DNA from: Verrucomicrobiota bacterium
Lineage (GTDB): Bacteria; Verrucomicrobiota; Verrucomicrobiia; Chthoniobacterales; UBA10450
DNA: 59,937 nucleotides
Reading direction: 5' to 3'
NCBI GenBank assembly: GCA_019244415.1
Contig: JAFASN010000046.1
Coordinates: 1-59,937, forward strand
This document shows positions 34,099-44,199 of the stretch, one piece after another. The notes under the pieces were generated by a model. The model was not told the origin of the DNA and did not search any database. It saw only the letters and a program-made list of their open reading frames with translations. The position numbers and the translations under genes were made by a program. Position 1 is the stretch's first letter. Every line of letters starts with the position of its first letter.

Positions 34099-35333
34099 AC
34101 GGTGGAGACACGCCGTCCCTGCACAAACACGTCGCGCACCAGCGATATGCCGAACCAGTACGCGATCTCGCGATAATCCGCGCAATCGTAGATCACAAAA
34201 TTCGCCAGCTTTCCCTGCTCGAGCGAGCCAATTTCGTGCGCGCGACTCAAGCTGGCCGCGGCATTGATCGTCGCCGCCGTAATCGCTTCCGCCGGGCTCA
34301 GGGTCATCTGCGTCACCGCCAGCGAGAGCATCATCGGCATCGATGTACTCGGTGACGAACCGGGATTGAAATCGCTTGCAAGTACGACGGCCAGGCGGGC
34401 CTGAATCATGGCACGGGCGTCCGGGTACTTGTGCGAACCGAGCGCGTACACTGAGCCGGGTAAAAGTACCGGCTGCACATTCGCGCTGGCTAGCGCCGCG
34501 ATCCCATCGCGGTCAGTTTGCTCGAGGTGATCTGCCGTGGTTGCTCCAAACTCCGCCGCGAGCGCTGCGCCGCCGCCGTTCGTGAGTTGGTCAACGTGCA
34601 TGCGCAGCTTCAATCCGGATCGCTTTGCTGCCTCGAGTACGAGGCGGCTACTCTCAAGATCGAAGTACCGTTGCTCGCAAAAGACATCGCAGTACTCCGC
34701 TAGTTTCTGCGCGGAAACGCGCGGGAGCATTTCGTTGATCACGAGCTGTACATAAGTTTCGCGATCCGTTTCCGCAGGAACGGCGTGCGCGCCGAGAAAT
34801 GTCGGCACGGTTTGCAACGGCGTTTCCCTGCCGATACGGCGAATCACCCGCAGGATCTTTAGCTCGTCTTCACGCGTGAGCCCGTAGCCGGACTTCGCTT
34901 CCACCGTTGTCGTTCCATTTCGCAGAAACCAATCCGCACGTTTTCGAGCTAACGAGAACAATTCGTCTTCGCTTGCGGCGCGGGTCGCCCGCACCGTTGT
35001 CTGGATCCCGCCGCCGCGCTGCGCAATTTGCTCATACGTTTCGCCGCGAGCGCGCGCCTCAAAATCGTCGAGCCGATTTCCGGCAAACACGAAATGGGTG
35101 TGGGCATCGACAAAACCGGGCAAGACTACGCAGCCCCGCGCATCAACAACTTCCGTATGCTGATCACAGCTCTTCTCGATCTCCGCGCTCGTGCCGACTC
35201 GAGCAATGCGCTCGCCTTCCACGAGCAGTGCGCCATCGGCAATAATCGCCAGTTCTCGCAGTTCATTTCCGCGTCGCGCGTGCGCGGGACCGCGTAGCGT
35301 GACGAGCTGCGCCGCGTGCACAACCGCGAGCAT
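34089..35333 (-). CDS. hutI: Imidazolonepropionase
   Basis: A 414-residue amidohydrolase-fold enzyme. Metal ligands are seen in 'GFVDAHTHFVFAGNR' (HxH), a central His in 'LRMHVDQLTNGGGAALA', another in 'GATTADHLEQTD', and Asp in 'VLASDFNPGSSPS'. It hydrolyses imidazolone-5-propionate to N-formimino-L-glutamate, the third step of histidine breakdown. It is the last gene of hutH-hutU-ftcD-hutI and starts 2 bases after the ftcD stop. Its 3' end was rewritten by a palindromic repeat, giving the C-terminus ...STVSS. Confidence 0.95.
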   Translation of the reverse strand: MLAVVHAAQLVTLRGPAHARRGNELRELAIIADGALLVEGERIARVGTSAEIEKSCDQHTEVVDARGCVVLPGFVDAHTHFVFAGNRLDDFEARARGETYEQIAQRGGGIQTTVRATRAASEDELFSLARKRADWFLRNGTTTVEAKSGYGLTREDELKILRVIRRIGRETPLQTVPTFLGAHAVPAETDRETYVQLVINEMLPRVSAQKLAEYCDVFCEQRYFDLESSRLVLEAAKRSGLKLRMHVDQLTNGGGAALAAEFGATTADHLEQTDRDGIAALASANVQPVLLPGSVYALGSHKYPDARAMIQARLAVVLASDFNPGSSPSTSMPMMLSLAVTQMTLSPAEAITAATINAAASLSRAHEIGSLEQGKLANFVIYDCADYREIAYWFGISLVRDVFVQGRRVSTVSS

Positions 35334-35335
35334 GA

Positions 35336-37024
35336 TCAGCTCAGCTTCTCGTCCACCACTTTGCGGATCGCTTCAAAACGCGCGCCCGATTCGGCCATGA
35401 TCCTGCTCGCTTGTTGCGCGATGTAGAATTTGAACTGCTGGTCCTGCAACCCGGCAAGATTTATCCTGACGTTCAACGCCGCTCCTTCGATGCATGCACC
35501 GACAGCGAGCGCGCCGACACCCGCATCGGAAACGGACGCGGGATTTCCGTTCTTCGCCATTTCATCGAGCAACTCATACGAGCGCGCAGCAGTCTGCATC
35601 ACGCGCAATGGCACTTCTGTGGCATTCTTGTTCGCCACCTCGATTGCTGCGGCGCGGGCCGCCTTTTCCTCGTCCGTTTTCTTCGGCAAAGCGAACGCCG
35701 CCATCACTTGATTGAATGCAGTTGTATCTTCATCGACGAGCCGCAGCATTTCGTCCTTCAACTGCTGCGCCTTCACCGCCCAGTCGCTGAAGTACGGCAG
35801 TTGCGTTTCCCACCCGCGTTTGGCAGCGGACAAGTTCGCGACCATTCCACCTAACGAGACGCCAAGCGCGCCGATCAGCGCCGCCACCGAGCCGCCACCC
35901 GGCGCTGGTGAATCGCTCAGCGTCTCGTTACAAAACTGACGCAGGCTCAGTTGCACCAGTGATCGCTTCGGCGTTGCCGCTGCCATTTTCAGCTCGATGA
36001 CTTTCTCCTCCGGCACAAACGGCTTCAGCTCGCGCAATCCCATGGAACGAATCGCGATCTCGATCAGTTCTTCATCGCTCGCGCCTTCTGACCAGTTTTG
36101 CTTGCGCAGAAAATAACGCCCCGCATCGAGCAGGCTCTTTTTCGGAATCATCCCGACGATTTCCGATCCCGTGACGCGAAGTCCGCGTTTATGCGCAGAT
36201 TCGCAACAAGCGTCAAAAGCTGCATGGAGCGGCGTCTCGCCGATATTCGTCAGGTTCATCGAAACCTGTGCCGTCCCGTACTCTTCCACGAACCAGCCGA
36301 TCGCCTTCACATGATTGAGCGTTCCCGGAATGCGCACCGGCTCACCCTTGTCATCCAGCACCGGCTTGCCTGTCGGAGTACCGTCTTCCGTCTTGACGCG
36401 GCCTTGCTCGCGCACGTCAAAGGCCACCGAGTTCGCCCGCCGCGTTGATCGCGTATTGAGGTTGACATTGAACGCGATCAGGAAATCGCGTGCGCCGATC
36501 ACTGTCGCGCCGGACTTTTCATTCAACTCTGCCGGCCCGAAATCCGGCTTCCACTCCGCCAGTCGGATTTTCTTTCCGAGATTTTCGTACTCACCTGCGC
36601 GAATATTCACGAGATTCCGACGCGCCTCACTCTTCGCTGTGCGTTCGTAGAGGTAAACCGGAATCCCAAGCTCATCGCCCACCCGCTTCGCGAGCTTCTC
36701 CGCGCAGGCGATCGCCTCTTCCATGCTCACGTTGCTGACGGGGATGAACGGGCAAACGTCCGTCGCGCCCATGCGCGGGTGTGCGCCGGAATGCTTGCGC
36801 ATATCGATCAACTCCGCCGCTTTTTTGATCCCGCGAAATGCCCCTTCAACCACCGCATCCGGTTCACCGACGAAAGTTACGACCGTTCGATTCGTGCTCG
36901 CGCCCGGATCAACATCCAGGAGCGAGACACCGTCAGCTGGTGCAATCGCCTCGGCGATTTGCCTGATGATTTCCTTATCGCGCCCTTCGGAAAAATTCGG
37001 AACGCATTCGATCAGCCGCTGCAT
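35336..37024 (-). CDS. ftcD: Bifunctional glutamate formimidoyltransferase / formimidoyl-THF cyclodeaminase
   Basis: A 562-residue fusion starting at the ATG at 37024, 2 bases after hutU. Residues 1-about 330 are the formiminotransferase ('MQRLIECVPNFSEGRD', 'LDVDPGASTNRTVVTFVG', 'HSGAHPRMGATDVCPFIPV'); about 350-562 are the cyclodeaminase ('DSPAPGGGSVAALIGALGVSL', 'DEDTTAFNQVMAAFALP'). It moves the formimino group from formiminoglutamate to tetrahydrofolate, then releases ammonia to give methenyl-THF. The same fusion order is known in animals and some bacteria. The reading frame is open further upstream inside hutU, but that part has no homology. Confidence 0.93.
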   Translation of the reverse strand: MQRLIECVPNFSEGRDKEIIRQIAEAIAPADGVSLLDVDPGASTNRTVVTFVGEPDAVVEGAFRGIKKAAELIDMRKHSGAHPRMGATDVCPFIPVSNVSMEEAIACAEKLAKRVGDELGIPVYLYERTAKSEARRNLVNIRAGEYENLGKKIRLAEWKPDFGPAELNEKSGATVIGARDFLIAFNVNLNTRSTRRANSVAFDVREQGRVKTEDGTPTGKPVLDDKGEPVRIPGTLNHVKAIGWFVEEYGTAQVSMNLTNIGETPLHAAFDACCESAHKRGLRVTGSEIVGMIPKKSLLDAGRYFLRKQNWSEGASDEELIEIAIRSMGLRELKPFVPEEKVIELKMAAATPKRSLVQLSLRQFCNETLSDSPAPGGGSVAALIGALGVSLGGMVANLSAAKRGWETQLPYFSDWAVKAQQLKDEMLRLVDEDTTAFNQVMAAFALPKKTDEEKAARAAAIEVANKNATEVPLRVMQTAARSYELLDEMAKNGNPASVSDAGVGALAVGACIEGAALNVRINLAGLQDQQFKFYIAQQASRIMAESGARFEAIRKVVDEKLS

Positions 37025-37026
37025 AC

Positions 37027-38681
<1,655 letters not shown>

Positions 38682-38685
<4 letters not shown>

Positions 38686-40184
38686 GATTCGCGGTCAAAT
38701 TCGCCGCGCCGAATGGCGGATGCAATCTCCGCAATATCGTTAGCAAGCGAACGATCCTGAACGAGCGGTCGCACGTACTTTCTCACCAGCGCGTGCGCTC
38801 GTTCCACACCGACACCGGCTTTGAGCGGACGTCGGTGCTCGAGCGCTTCCGCGCCAGCGATCAGCTCGATGGCAAGCAAATGTTCGGCGTTATCGACAAT
38901 TCTGCGCAGCTTTGTCGCCGAGGTCATTCCCATGGAGACGTGATCTTCGCGACCCGCCGAAGTGGGCAGATTGTCCACACTCGCAGGATGAGCGAGAACT
39001 TTTGCTTCATTGAGCAAAGCGACCGCGACGACCTGCGCAATCATCATTCCAGATTGCAATCCTGGTTGTCGCGCGAGAAACGCCGGTAACCCGTAGCTCA
39101 GGTCCGGGTTCACCATGCTTTCGGTGCGCCGTTCGCTGATGCTCATCAGATCGGTCACAGCGATGGCTGCGTAATCAAGCGCCTGCGCCAGCGGCGCGCC
39201 GTGGAAATTTCCGCCAGAAATCACCGCATCACTTTCGGGAAAAACGAGCGGGTTATCGGTCGCGCTGGCGCTCTCGATCGCGAGTACATTATCGACATAG
39301 GCAAGCGTATCGCGCACCGCGCCGTGCACCTGCGGAATGCAGCGCAAACTGTAAGCGTCCTGCACGCGCGGATCATTCTCGCGATGTGATTCGCGGATTT
39401 CGCTGTCGCGCAAGAGTTCGCGCATGTGCGCGGCAACTTCGATTTGGCCAGGATGCGGGCGGGCTTGATGTAAGCGCGCATCGAAGGCGTGCGGCGTGCC
39501 CATGAGCGCTTCGAGCGTCATGGCCCCCGCGAGATCAGCCACTCGCGCGAGCCGCTGCGCGCGCACGAGCGCCAGACCGCCGACGGCGTGCATCGCCTGA
39601 GTACCATTCAACAATGCCAGGCCGTCCTTTGCTTCCAGCGCGATCGGTTTTATCCCGCTTTGCGACAGTGCGTCTTCGGAGGCAATGCGCTCGCCGGCAA
39701 AAAAGCATTCACCTTCGCCGACGACTGTCAGCGCGAGATGCGCGAGGGGCGCGAGATCGCCGCTGGCGCCGACCGAGCCTTTCTCCGGAATGACCGGATG
39801 GACATGACGATTGAGCAGCTCGCAAAGAAACTCGACGACACCGAGACTTACCCCGCTGAAGCCGAGGGCCAGGACATTGGCACGTAGCAGAATCATCGCC
39901 CGTACTTCGGGAATCGAGAGAGGGGGCCCAACACCGCAGGCGTGGCTTCTAACGAGATTCAGCTGCAACTGCCGCAGCGCATCGGGCGCAATCCGAACGT
40001 CGGCGAAACGGCCGAAACCGGTGCTGATTCCATAAACGACATCACCGCGTTCGAGGATTTTTTCTACGACACTGCGTGAACGCCGGATTCGTTCCCGTAC
40101 TTCTTCGCTCAGTGTGACCGGCTCGTCACTGCGCGCGATCGCGTGCAGCTGTTCGAGTGAAATTTGAGCCCCGGAAATTTCCAC
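38682..40184 (-). CDS. hutH: Histidine ammonia-lyase
   Basis: A 500-residue MIO enzyme. The Ala-Ser-Gly that cyclises to the methylidene-imidazolone cofactor is in '[17 protein letters not shown]' (about residue 140). Other blocks are '[13 protein letters not shown]', '[11 protein letters not shown]', '[20 protein letters not shown]' and '[20 protein letters not shown]'. It deaminates histidine to urocanate and opens the hut operon. The start is a GTG at 40184; upstream there is no clear Shine-Dalgarno sequence. No hut repressor gene is adjacent. Confidence 0.95.
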
Positions 40185-40290
40185 GGGTTAATGGTTACCG
40201 TCATCGCAAGCGAAGTCGAGCAACGGCGTCGCGTAACTTGCCGCAACATTCATCGTAATTCCTTGCTGCGCTTCGCTCCACGAGCGTGCC

Positions 40291-40327
40291 AGAAAAAGAA
40301 AGGCCAGGCCGCAAGCGACCTGGCCTT
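40291..40327 (-). terminator. Rho-independent terminator of the small lipoprotein gene
   Basis: On the minus strand AAGGCCAGG (40327-40319) pairs perfectly with CCTGGCCTT (40308-40300) across a 10-base loop, followed by TTCTTTTTCT (40300-40291). It lies 28 bases past the stop of the 43-residue lipoprotein gene and separates it from hutH. Confidence 0.88.
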
Positions 40328-40354
40328 CCGAAAACCATCCGCAGATGGAACTCT

Positions 40355-40486
40355 TTACTTCGAGTAGCTGCGTGTCGTGCCAGCCGAGGTGCTGGTGGAC
40401 ATCGATTCCTTCTTCTGCGCGCAGGCGCCCAAGCTTAAGGCGCCAGCCAAAACGGCCACGATCATGACTGCTTTTAAAATCCGCAT
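40355..40486 (-). CDS. Small lipoprotein (43 aa)
   Basis: A 43-residue reading frame, ATG at 40486, with AAAGGGG about ten bases upstream. It starts 'MRILKAVMIVAVLAGALSL' and has a clear lipobox Leu-Gly-Ala-Cys with Cys at residue 22, so the mature lipoprotein would be only 22 residues: CAQKKESMSTSTSAGTTRSY plus SK. The tail is Ser/Thr-rich. It has its own strong terminator, showing that it is a real transcription unit, perhaps highly expressed like other tiny outer-membrane or entericidin-like lipoproteins. Function unknown. Confidence 0.78.
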   Translation of the reverse strand: MRILKAVMIVAVLAGALSLGACAQKKESMSTSTSAGTTRSYSK

Positions 40487-40580
40487 TCTGTGTTTCACCC
40501 CTTTCGTAGCTGGTTGCTGCCGAGCTTTGTAAGTGTAGTCGTGCGAGCGCGCAACGTATTTTTCCGCCGCGCTTGACGCC

Positions 40581-41036
40581 TCACTGACTAATCTTCACAG
40601 GCGTTCCCACTTCGACCAAACCAAAAAGCTCGATAACATCTGCGTTTCGCATGCGAATGCAGCCGTGGCTGTCAGCCTGACCAATTTTCTCCTCCCACCT
40701 GGTGCCATGAATGTAAATGTAACGCGCACGCGTGTTGGCGTTCTGCGGCTCAACCCCGTCCAGCCAGAGAATGCGGGAGGTGATGTGATCCTCCGTATCC
40801 GGCAGCGGATCGTCCGCGCCAAGAGGGACGCGTCCGACGAAAATCGTGTTTACCGGCATGCCCGCGCCAATCTTGTCACTGATACGGAATTCGCCCAATG
40901 GTGTTTTCCTGCTGCCCGGCTCTGTTCCGACCCCAAACCGTGATGTCGAAACGGGGTAACGCCGTATAACCTCGCTGCCGCGGCGCAGCTCAAGCTCCTG
41001 TCTGGCAATAGAAACGTGGATGCTGCTTTTTTGCAT
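40581..41036 (-). CDS. L,D-transpeptidase-like YkuD protein without signal peptide
   Basis: A 151-residue stand-alone YkuD domain: 'SIHVSIARQELELRRGSEVI', 'YPVSTSRFGVGTEPGSRKTPLG' (in parts), 'ARYIYIHGT' and the catalytic 'QADSHGCIRMRNADVIELF' with His, Cys and Arg. It has no signal peptide or membrane helix, which is odd for an enzyme that acts on periplasmic peptidoglycan; either the start is mis-assigned (no upstream extension is available, since asd diverges 31 bases away) or it is released by another route. Probable function: wall crosslinking or recycling. Confidence 0.85.
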   Translation of the reverse strand: MQKSSIHVSIARQELELRRGSEVIRRYPVSTSRFGVGTEPGSRKTPLGEFRISDKIGAGMPVNTIFVGRVPLGADDPLPDTEDHITSRILWLDGVEPQNANTRARYIYIHGTRWEEKIGQADSHGCIRMRNADVIELFGLVEVGTPVKISQ

Positions 41037-41066
41037 CGCGATAGCAGTGCCCTACTTTGCCGCTGA

Positions 41067-42065
41067 ATGAGTACAGGCTATCACGTCGCCATTGTAGGAG
41101 CGAGCGGCGCAGTCGGCACGGAAATCTTGCGCATGCTGGAGCAGCGCGCATTTCCCGTCTTGTCGTTGCGCGCCTTCAGCTCGCGGCGTTCGGCGGGAAA
41201 GCGTATCACCTTTGCTGGCGAACAGATTGCCCTCGAAACGCTGACTGCCGACTCGCTTCGCGGCATTGATCTTGCCCTGTTCAGCGCCGGTGGCGCAATT
41301 TCGCGTGAATTCGCGCCCATCGCGCGCGACGCCGGCGCGATCGTGATCGATAACTCCTCGACCTTCCGGATGGAACCTGACGTGCCGCTGGTCATTCCGG
41401 AGATCAATGGGGCTGACGTGAAACAACACCGCGGCATTATCGCGAATCCGAATTGCACGACGGCGATTGCGCTAATGGCGATCTACCCGCTGCACCGCGC
41501 CTTTCATGTGCAGCGCGTTTTTGGCGCGAGCTACCAGGCAGTGTCGGGCAGCGGCGCGCGCGCCATGGCGGAGCTGGAGCAGCAGGTTCGTTCGATTGCT
41601 AACGATCAGCCGGCGCGCAGCGAAGTTTACCCTCACCAAATTGCTTTCAACGTTCTGCCGCAGGTGGATTCATTTCTGGAGAACGGCTACACGAGGGAAG
41701 AGATGAAAATGCAGGACGAAGGCCGGCGCATCATGCATCATCCGGAATTCCGTGCCTCCATCACTTGCGTGCGGGTGCCGGTGTACCGCGCCCATTCCGT
41801 CGCTCTCACTGCGGAGTTCCGAGATCCAGTCTCGCTCGCGCGGGCGAGAGAAGTGCTGGCGAAAGCGCCCGGCCTTGAACTCGTTGATGAGCCGACGCGA
41901 AATCTCTACCCCATGCCGCTGCACGTCGCCGGAAGGGAAAATTGCGAAGTGGGGCGGGTGCGACGCGATTGCGCCTTAACAAACGGGCTCGCGTTCTGGG
42001 TTTGCGGCGATCAGCTACTGAAAGGCGCAGCGCTGAACGCAGTACAGATTGCGGAGCTGCTTTAA
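41067..42065 (+). CDS. asd: Aspartate-semialdehyde dehydrogenase
   Basis: A 332-residue enzyme with the NADP motif 'VAIVGASGAVGTEILRML', 'VIDNSSTFRMEPDVPLVIPEIN' (in parts), the catalytic Cys in 'GIIANPNCTTAIALMA', and 'VSGSGARAMAELEQQ', plus the His-containing 'CVRVPVYRAHSVAL'. It reduces aspartyl phosphate to aspartate semialdehyde, on the path to lysine/diaminopimelate, threonine and methionine. Full length. Divergent from the YkuD gene with a 30-base gap. Confidence 0.95.
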   Translation: MSTGYHVAIVGASGAVGTEILRMLEQRAFPVLSLRAFSSRRSAGKRITFAGEQIALETLTADSLRGIDLALFSAGGAISREFAPIARDAGAIVIDNSSTFRMEPDVPLVIPEINGADVKQHRGIIANPNCTTAIALMAIYPLHRAFHVQRVFGASYQAVSGSGARAMAELEQQVRSIANDQPARSEVYPHQIAFNVLPQVDSFLENGYTREEMKMQDEGRRIMHHPEFRASITCVRVPVYRAHSVALTAEFRDPVSLARAREVLAKAPGLELVDEPTRNLYPMPLHVAGRENCEVGRVRRDCALTNGLAFWVCGDQLLKGAALNAVQIAELL

Positions 42066-42083
42066 CTCGGCGCAGAACAACAC

Positions 42084-44066
42084 TCAGCGCGAGTCACTGT
42101 CCGCCGGCGTCATTTCCAGATTCAAGACCTGAAATGGGGCGAGTTGAAACGTGTGCCGTTTGCCCGTACTCAGCCTGATTGGCGCGGCGTTGCGATCGCG
42201 GGTCCACGGGCTGTGCGCGAGGAAAGATTTCGCCGCACCGGCGGGCACCTCGAAAACCTGTGCCAGATCCAGGGCGATCTCGTGCGGACTCGCCGAGGGA
42301 TTTCGCAATGTGAGAATCCCGTTGCGTGGCGACCATGCCGCCCAGCCGTAAACTTCAAGCTGTTTGGGGTTCCCGCCGACCCAGTGGGAATCCACCAAAA
42401 CGTCTGCGTTAGCGCGCGACCATTCCGCCGCTTCAGCGATCGTGTCCCAATTGGCCGTACTTAACAGTAACGGCGTGATGTACATTTCCTGCAATCCAGT
42501 CCCGCTGCCGAAATAGCTGTGTACTTCATCGGCGAAGTCGTTCTGCGGATCGGTCTCGAGGTTCTTCGCTTTTTGCGCGTAGATCATCCCGTGCAGCATC
42601 ACTGAGTTCAGCGGGTAGAGCGGACCCGCCTTCACGATGCCGGCGTAGGTGTCTGCGTCACGATACGTGATCCATTGCTGCCGTTTGGTGCCGACACCCG
42701 CGAAATCGTGGTCTTCGCCGCCGCGCCAGACTGAATCAGCGTAGCGAAGCCAGAACGGAGACGCATAAGTACCGGTGGTCAGGTTGATGAAAATGTCCGG
42801 CTTCTCCGCGCGCAAATCATCCATGAGCTGGATGGCGGCGCTGAAATCGGAATCAAATTCGCTCCCGGGAATGGCGCTGTTCACGTTGCCGGTGCCGTCG
42901 ATCTTTAACTGGTTGATGTTGTACTCACGCACCATCTGCATAACTGCATCGTGGAAACGCCGGTAGTATTTCGGACCAGAGAGCGCGAAACCGGTCTTGT
43001 TCGTTTCGTAACCTTGCTCCTTCCCGAACTTCACCCGTTGATCATGCGGTTTGCCGTAACCGCCCCATGGTGAAATCCAAACGCCGATGCCGGCGCCGTA
43101 CTTGGCGGCTGCTTCACGCAGTGGCGCGAACCCGCGCGGAAAGCCGGAATGAAACTGCCAAAGCGTTGCCGGTTCATCCCAACCATCATCGAAAAGGTAG
43201 GAATCAATCGTCACGCCGCGGTTTTGATGAAGCTCGATCCCGAAGGCCTTGATGCGATCGAGCGCGGCCGATTCGTCGTACTTGGAAAAGTACCCGATGT
43301 CGTACCATGAATTGTAATGCAGGAACGTGCGATACGGGTGCGCGCGCTCACGTTCGATGTAAGCCAGGAAGTCGCGGCGCATTTGGCCGACCCGCGCCAC
43401 GCCCATGACCGATGAGTACGTCACCGTCGTTCCTTTGCGCAAAGGCAACTCACGTTCGATCCATGCCGCTGCCTGCCCGCCGTCTGCCGTGCTTTCGGAG
43501 AGTGGATGCTCGAAGCCGAAATAAAACGTGCCCGCGATGATCGGCGAACCTTTCACCGTGCCTGCTACGCGCGCGCCGCTGGCGTTCAAATCAATCAGGC
43601 GTACTTCGGTGATCGGTAAATCTTCGCGCTCTGAACTGATGGTGATTTCCTGCCGAATGTATTGCGAGCCGTCGCTCAAAATGGCACGCCAGCGGATTTG
43701 AATGCTCGCGTCAGCATTCCGCAAATCGGCAACTAGTTGCATTCCGCCGATCCGTTCGGCCATTCTGGAGGCGCTTGCGTTTGCGGCCACTTTCTCGGTG
43801 CGAAGTGGACCGGCTGCGCTCATTTCCGACGAGCCCAGCTTCGTGCCGTCGCGCAGCAGCAGCGTAAATAGCTCGGGAGGCAGAACGATCCGTTTATGGT
43901 TGATCAGATCATCAAACTCGACGGCTCGAATTTTGTTCTCGGCCGTTGCCCAAACCGCGGTGACGTTGTTGTTCCCGAGACGAACAGTTTTTTCCTGCTG
44001 ACCGTGCGCAAACGCGAGCCCTGAAAAAGAGAACGCCACGATTAGCAACGACATTGTTCGGCTCAT
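42084..44066 (-). CDS. Exported GH36-like (melibiase/'enterotoxin'-type) glycoside hydrolase
   Basis: About 660 residues with a signal ('MSLLIVAFSFSGLAFAHGQQ'; ATG 44066, alternative 44054). The N-terminal beta-domain ('VTAVWATAENKIRAVEFDDL') is followed by a TIM-barrel with 'RTFLHYNSWYDIGYFSKYDE', 'VTIDSYLFDDGWDEPATLWQ', 'GIGVWISPWGGYGKPHDQR' and 'YNINQLKIDGTGNVNSAIPG', where the Asp after 'LKI' is at the place of the GH36/GH31-type nucleophile. A C-terminal beta-sandwich follows. This matches the alpha-galactosidase-like family often mislabelled 'enterotoxin'. Likely role: periplasmic or extracellular cleavage of plant or microbial glycans. The substrate is unknown. Confidence 0.75.
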   Translation of the reverse strand: MSRTMSLLIVAFSFSGLAFAHGQQEKTVRLGNNNVTAVWATAENKIRAVEFDDLINHKRIVLPPELFTLLLRDGTKLGSSEMSAAGPLRTEKVAANASASRMAERIGGMQLVADLRNADASIQIRWRAILSDGSQYIRQEITISSEREDLPITEVRLIDLNASGARVAGTVKGSPIIAGTFYFGFEHPLSESTADGGQAAAWIERELPLRKGTTVTYSSVMGVARVGQMRRDFLAYIERERAHPYRTFLHYNSWYDIGYFSKYDESAALDRIKAFGIELHQNRGVTIDSYLFDDGWDEPATLWQFHSGFPRGFAPLREAAAKYGAGIGVWISPWGGYGKPHDQRVKFGKEQGYETNKTGFALSGPKYYRRFHDAVMQMVREYNINQLKIDGTGNVNSAIPGSEFDSDFSAAIQLMDDLRAEKPDIFINLTTGTYASPFWLRYADSVWRGGEDHDFAGVGTKRQQWITYRDADTYAGIVKAGPLYPLNSVMLHGMIYAQKAKNLETDPQNDFADEVHSYFGSGTGLQEMYITPLLLSTANWDTIAEAAEWSRANADVLVDSHWVGGNPKQLEVYGWAAWSPRNGILTLRNPSASPHEIALDLAQVFEVPAGAAKSFLAHSPWTRDRNAAPIRLSTGKRHTFQLAPFQVLNLEMTPADSDSR

Positions 44067-44150
44067 CACGCTGGATAACGCCACATCACTCGTTTCTTCG
44101 CGAAAGCGCCAGTTTGTAATTCGTGGCGCTAATCGGTTCCGTGAGTATGC

Positions 44151-44182
44151 GAAAACGGCCCCGGCGGAAACTCCGGGGCCGT
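44151..44182 (-). terminator. Stem-loop terminator after the DUF6600 gene
   Basis: ACGGCCCCGG (44155-44164) and CCGGGGCCGT (44173-44182) form a perfect 10-bp stem with an 8-base loop. Reading on the minus strand it follows the DUF6600 gene stop (44200) by 17 bases and is followed by a short T-run (TTTTC), so it probably terminates that transcript. Confidence 0.75.
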
Positions 44183-44199
44183 TGCGTAAATTTTCCGCC

